This document shows positions 5,381 through 6,493 of a DNA stretch of 6,493 nt, one piece after another. This stretch comes from Alphaproteobacteria bacterium (GTDB taxonomy: Bacteria; Pseudomonadota; Alphaproteobacteria; Rhizobiales; Aestuariivirgaceae). Numbering within the stretch: position 1 is the first letter of the stretch; each line of letters starts with the position of its first letter. A program made the translations under genes and the position numbers. The stretch is taken from contig JAHEJE010000175.1 in assembly GCA_024639035.1 (NCBI GenBank), positions 1 to 6,493 of the forward strand. The letters are read 5' to 3'. The notes beneath the pieces were generated by a model, which saw only the letters and a list, made by a program, of their open reading frames with translations, searched no databases and was not told the DNA's origin.

Positions 5381-5899
5381 ATGACAAGGCATTCCATTCT
5401 CGCAGCCGCCGCGGCGTTGGCCCTTACCGCAGGCCCGGCATTGGCCGCCGAGGGCTGGGGCATCGATCATGAGCAAGAGACACGAATTGAAGCCAAGGTG
5501 GTCGACCTGTTGTGTGAGGTGAGCGGCGACTGCACCGAGAATTGCGGTAACGGCAAGCGCCAACTCGGTCTGCTGCTCGATGACGGTCGGCTGGTGCCGG
5601 TGGTGAAGAACTTCGACATTTTTGCCGGCGCGACCGCCGACCTGCTGCCGTTCTGCGGCAAGCGCGTGACCGCCGACGGGCTGCTGATCTCGAACCCGAA
5701 GATGCCGATGTTCGCGCTGCAGTTCAAACGCGAAGGCACGGACGGAAAATGGAGCCGCGCCAACTGGTTCGGTAAGGCCTGGTCGAAGGCCAATGGCGGC
5801 AAGAAGGCCGGGGCCTGGTACAAGCACGATGCGCGGGTTCTCGAAACCCTGAAGGCTTCGGGCGTTTACGGCATCCCGGGCCTGAAGCCGAGCGAGTAG
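5381..5899 (+). CDS. Exported cysteine-motif protein, second of a tandem pair (unknown function)
   Basis: I do not recognise a named family. The product has 172 residues. A signal peptide covers 1-22, with T2-R3-H4, an Ala/Leu-rich core and cleavage after PALA, so the mature protein is periplasmic. It has four cysteines: C45 in DLLC, C51 and C55 in DCTENCG, and C92 in PFCGK. The stretch from V40 to K76 aligns with V31-K81 of the preceding gene product: both have D-x2-C and CxxxC, with Gly 8 residues and Lys 21 residues after the last Cys. Both also carry a later VTxxG segment. The C-terminal part (about 116-172) is rich in Lys, Trp and Gly and has no counterpart in the first protein. The start follows the upstream stop by 4 bp, and the SCO1 gene follows 2 bp after this stop, so translational coupling is likely. 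A role as a copper-binding or thiol partner of SCO1 is inferred. Confidence 0.85.
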   Translation: MTRHSILAAAAALALTAGPALAAEGWGIDHEQETRIEAKVVDLLCEVSGDCTENCGNGKRQLGLLLDDGRLVPVVKNFDIFAGATADLLPFCGKRVTADGLLISNPKMPMFALQFKREGTDGKWSRANWFGKAWSKANGGKKAGAWYKHDARVLETLKASGVYGIPGLKPSE

Positions 5900-5901
5900 C
5901 G

Positions 5902-6493
5902 GTGCGGATCTCGTTTTCGCGTGCCGGCATTGCTGGTGCAGCGGCCGTGGCGGCGATGCTGGCGACCGGCCTGGCGCTGGCCGGGGACCAAAGCGCGCCG
6001 CCGCAAACGGCGCCATTGCCGCTCGAACAGCTGTTCGGCGGCAGCTTCGATCTGGTCGATCACCTCGGGCAGGCGCGGAGCGATAAGGATTTTCACGGGC
6101 GGTATATGCTGATCTATTTCGGCTACACGACCTGTCCATCGATCTGTCCGCTCAATCTGCAGCAAATGGCCGAGGCACTGGAACTGTTGGGCGCGCAGGG
6201 CGGCGAGGTCGTGCCGGTGTTCATCACCGTCGACCCAAAGCGTGATACACAGATGGTGGTTGCCGATTACGTGGCGGCCTTCGGTCCGCGGTTCGTCGGG
6301 TTGACCGGCTCGGAAACGCAGATACAGGCCGTCACCAAGTCCTACCGCGTTCACCGCCGCAAGGTCCTGGCGCCGGACAGTGCGCCGGAGGACTACCTCG
6401 TCGATCATGCCAGCCTGACCTATCTGATCGGCCCGGACGGGCGCTTCAGGACCCTGTTCGCGCATGGTACACCGGCCAGGACCATGGCCGAGC
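5902..6493 (+). CDS. SCO1/SenC family copper chaperone (3' end beyond window)
   Basis: At least 197 codons are visible and the frame is still open at the window edge. Residues 1-27 form a signal peptide or N-terminal anchor ending in GLALA. The thioredoxin-like domain carries FGYTTCPSICP, with the CxxxCP copper and redox pair at C78 and C82, then ITVDPKRDT, and the ligand His in VDHASLTYLIGPDG at H169. The C82-H169 spacing of 87 matches, from memory, human SCO1 (C173-H260). SCO proteins deliver copper to, or reduce the thiols of, the CuA site of cytochrome c oxidase, and relatives serve other copper enzymes. The GTG start is 2 bp after the previous stop and has only a weak GAGCGAG site, consistent with coupled translation. 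The first ATG (5956) would cut the signal peptide in half. No oxidase subunit is in view, so the target enzyme is unknown. Confidence 0.93.
   Translation, partial: MRISFSRAGIAGAAAVAAMLATGLALAGDQSAPPQTAPLPLEQLFGGSFDLVDHLGQARSDKDFHGRYMLIYFGYTTCPSICPLNLQQMAEALELLGAQGGEVVPVFITVDPKRDTQMVVADYVAAFGPRFVGLTGSETQIQAVTKSYRVHRRKVLAPDSAPEDYLVDHASLTYLIGPDGRFRTLFAHGTPARTMAE

Noticed and set aside
4906..5463. A 185-codon minus-strand open frame across the first exported-protein gene
   Set aside because: It is the shadow of a gene with a strong Shine-Dalgarno and a signal peptide, and its own translation shows no family features.

Overview
The window is GC-rich and reads as chromosomal DNA of an alphaproteobacterium. 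The grounds are the elongation factor P and SuhB-type sequences, their order (efp followed by suhB), and a perfect TTAA-N7-TTAA sequence of the kind bound by the alphaproteobacterial cell-cycle regulator CtrA. I cannot name the genus. Coding density is high, and I see no RNA gene, insertion sequence, CRISPR array or prophage gene.

Left part (1-1405, minus strand): efp (842-1405) runs into a suhB-like inositol monophosphatase gene (45-830) across an 11-bp gap, probably as one transcript. A 274-bp divergent region (1406-1679) separates efp from a plus-strand gene for a 519-residue multi-pass membrane protein (1680-3239) that resembles GT-C glycosyltransferases. This region carries the CtrA-like box.

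Middle part (3236-4579, minus strand): a gene for a 447-residue protein with an N-terminal winged-helix-like region and an AAA+ ATPase domain converges on the membrane-protein gene. The two stop codons overlap within four bases.

Right part (4580-6493): a 365-bp intergenic region with several short dyads separates the AAA+ gene from a tightly packed plus-strand operon. The operon encodes two small exported cysteine-containing proteins (4945-5376 and 5381-5899) and a SCO1/SenC copper chaperone cut off by the window edge (5902-6493). The two small proteins align with each other around a shared D-x2-C-xn-C-x3-C motif, so they look like diverged tandem paralogues. Gaps of 4 and 2 bp and a common export signal suggest that the three act together in the periplasm, plausibly in copper delivery or thiol redox chemistry for a copper enzyme such as cytochrome c oxidase. 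This operon is the most interesting part of the window. The efp-suhB pair is ordinary housekeeping.
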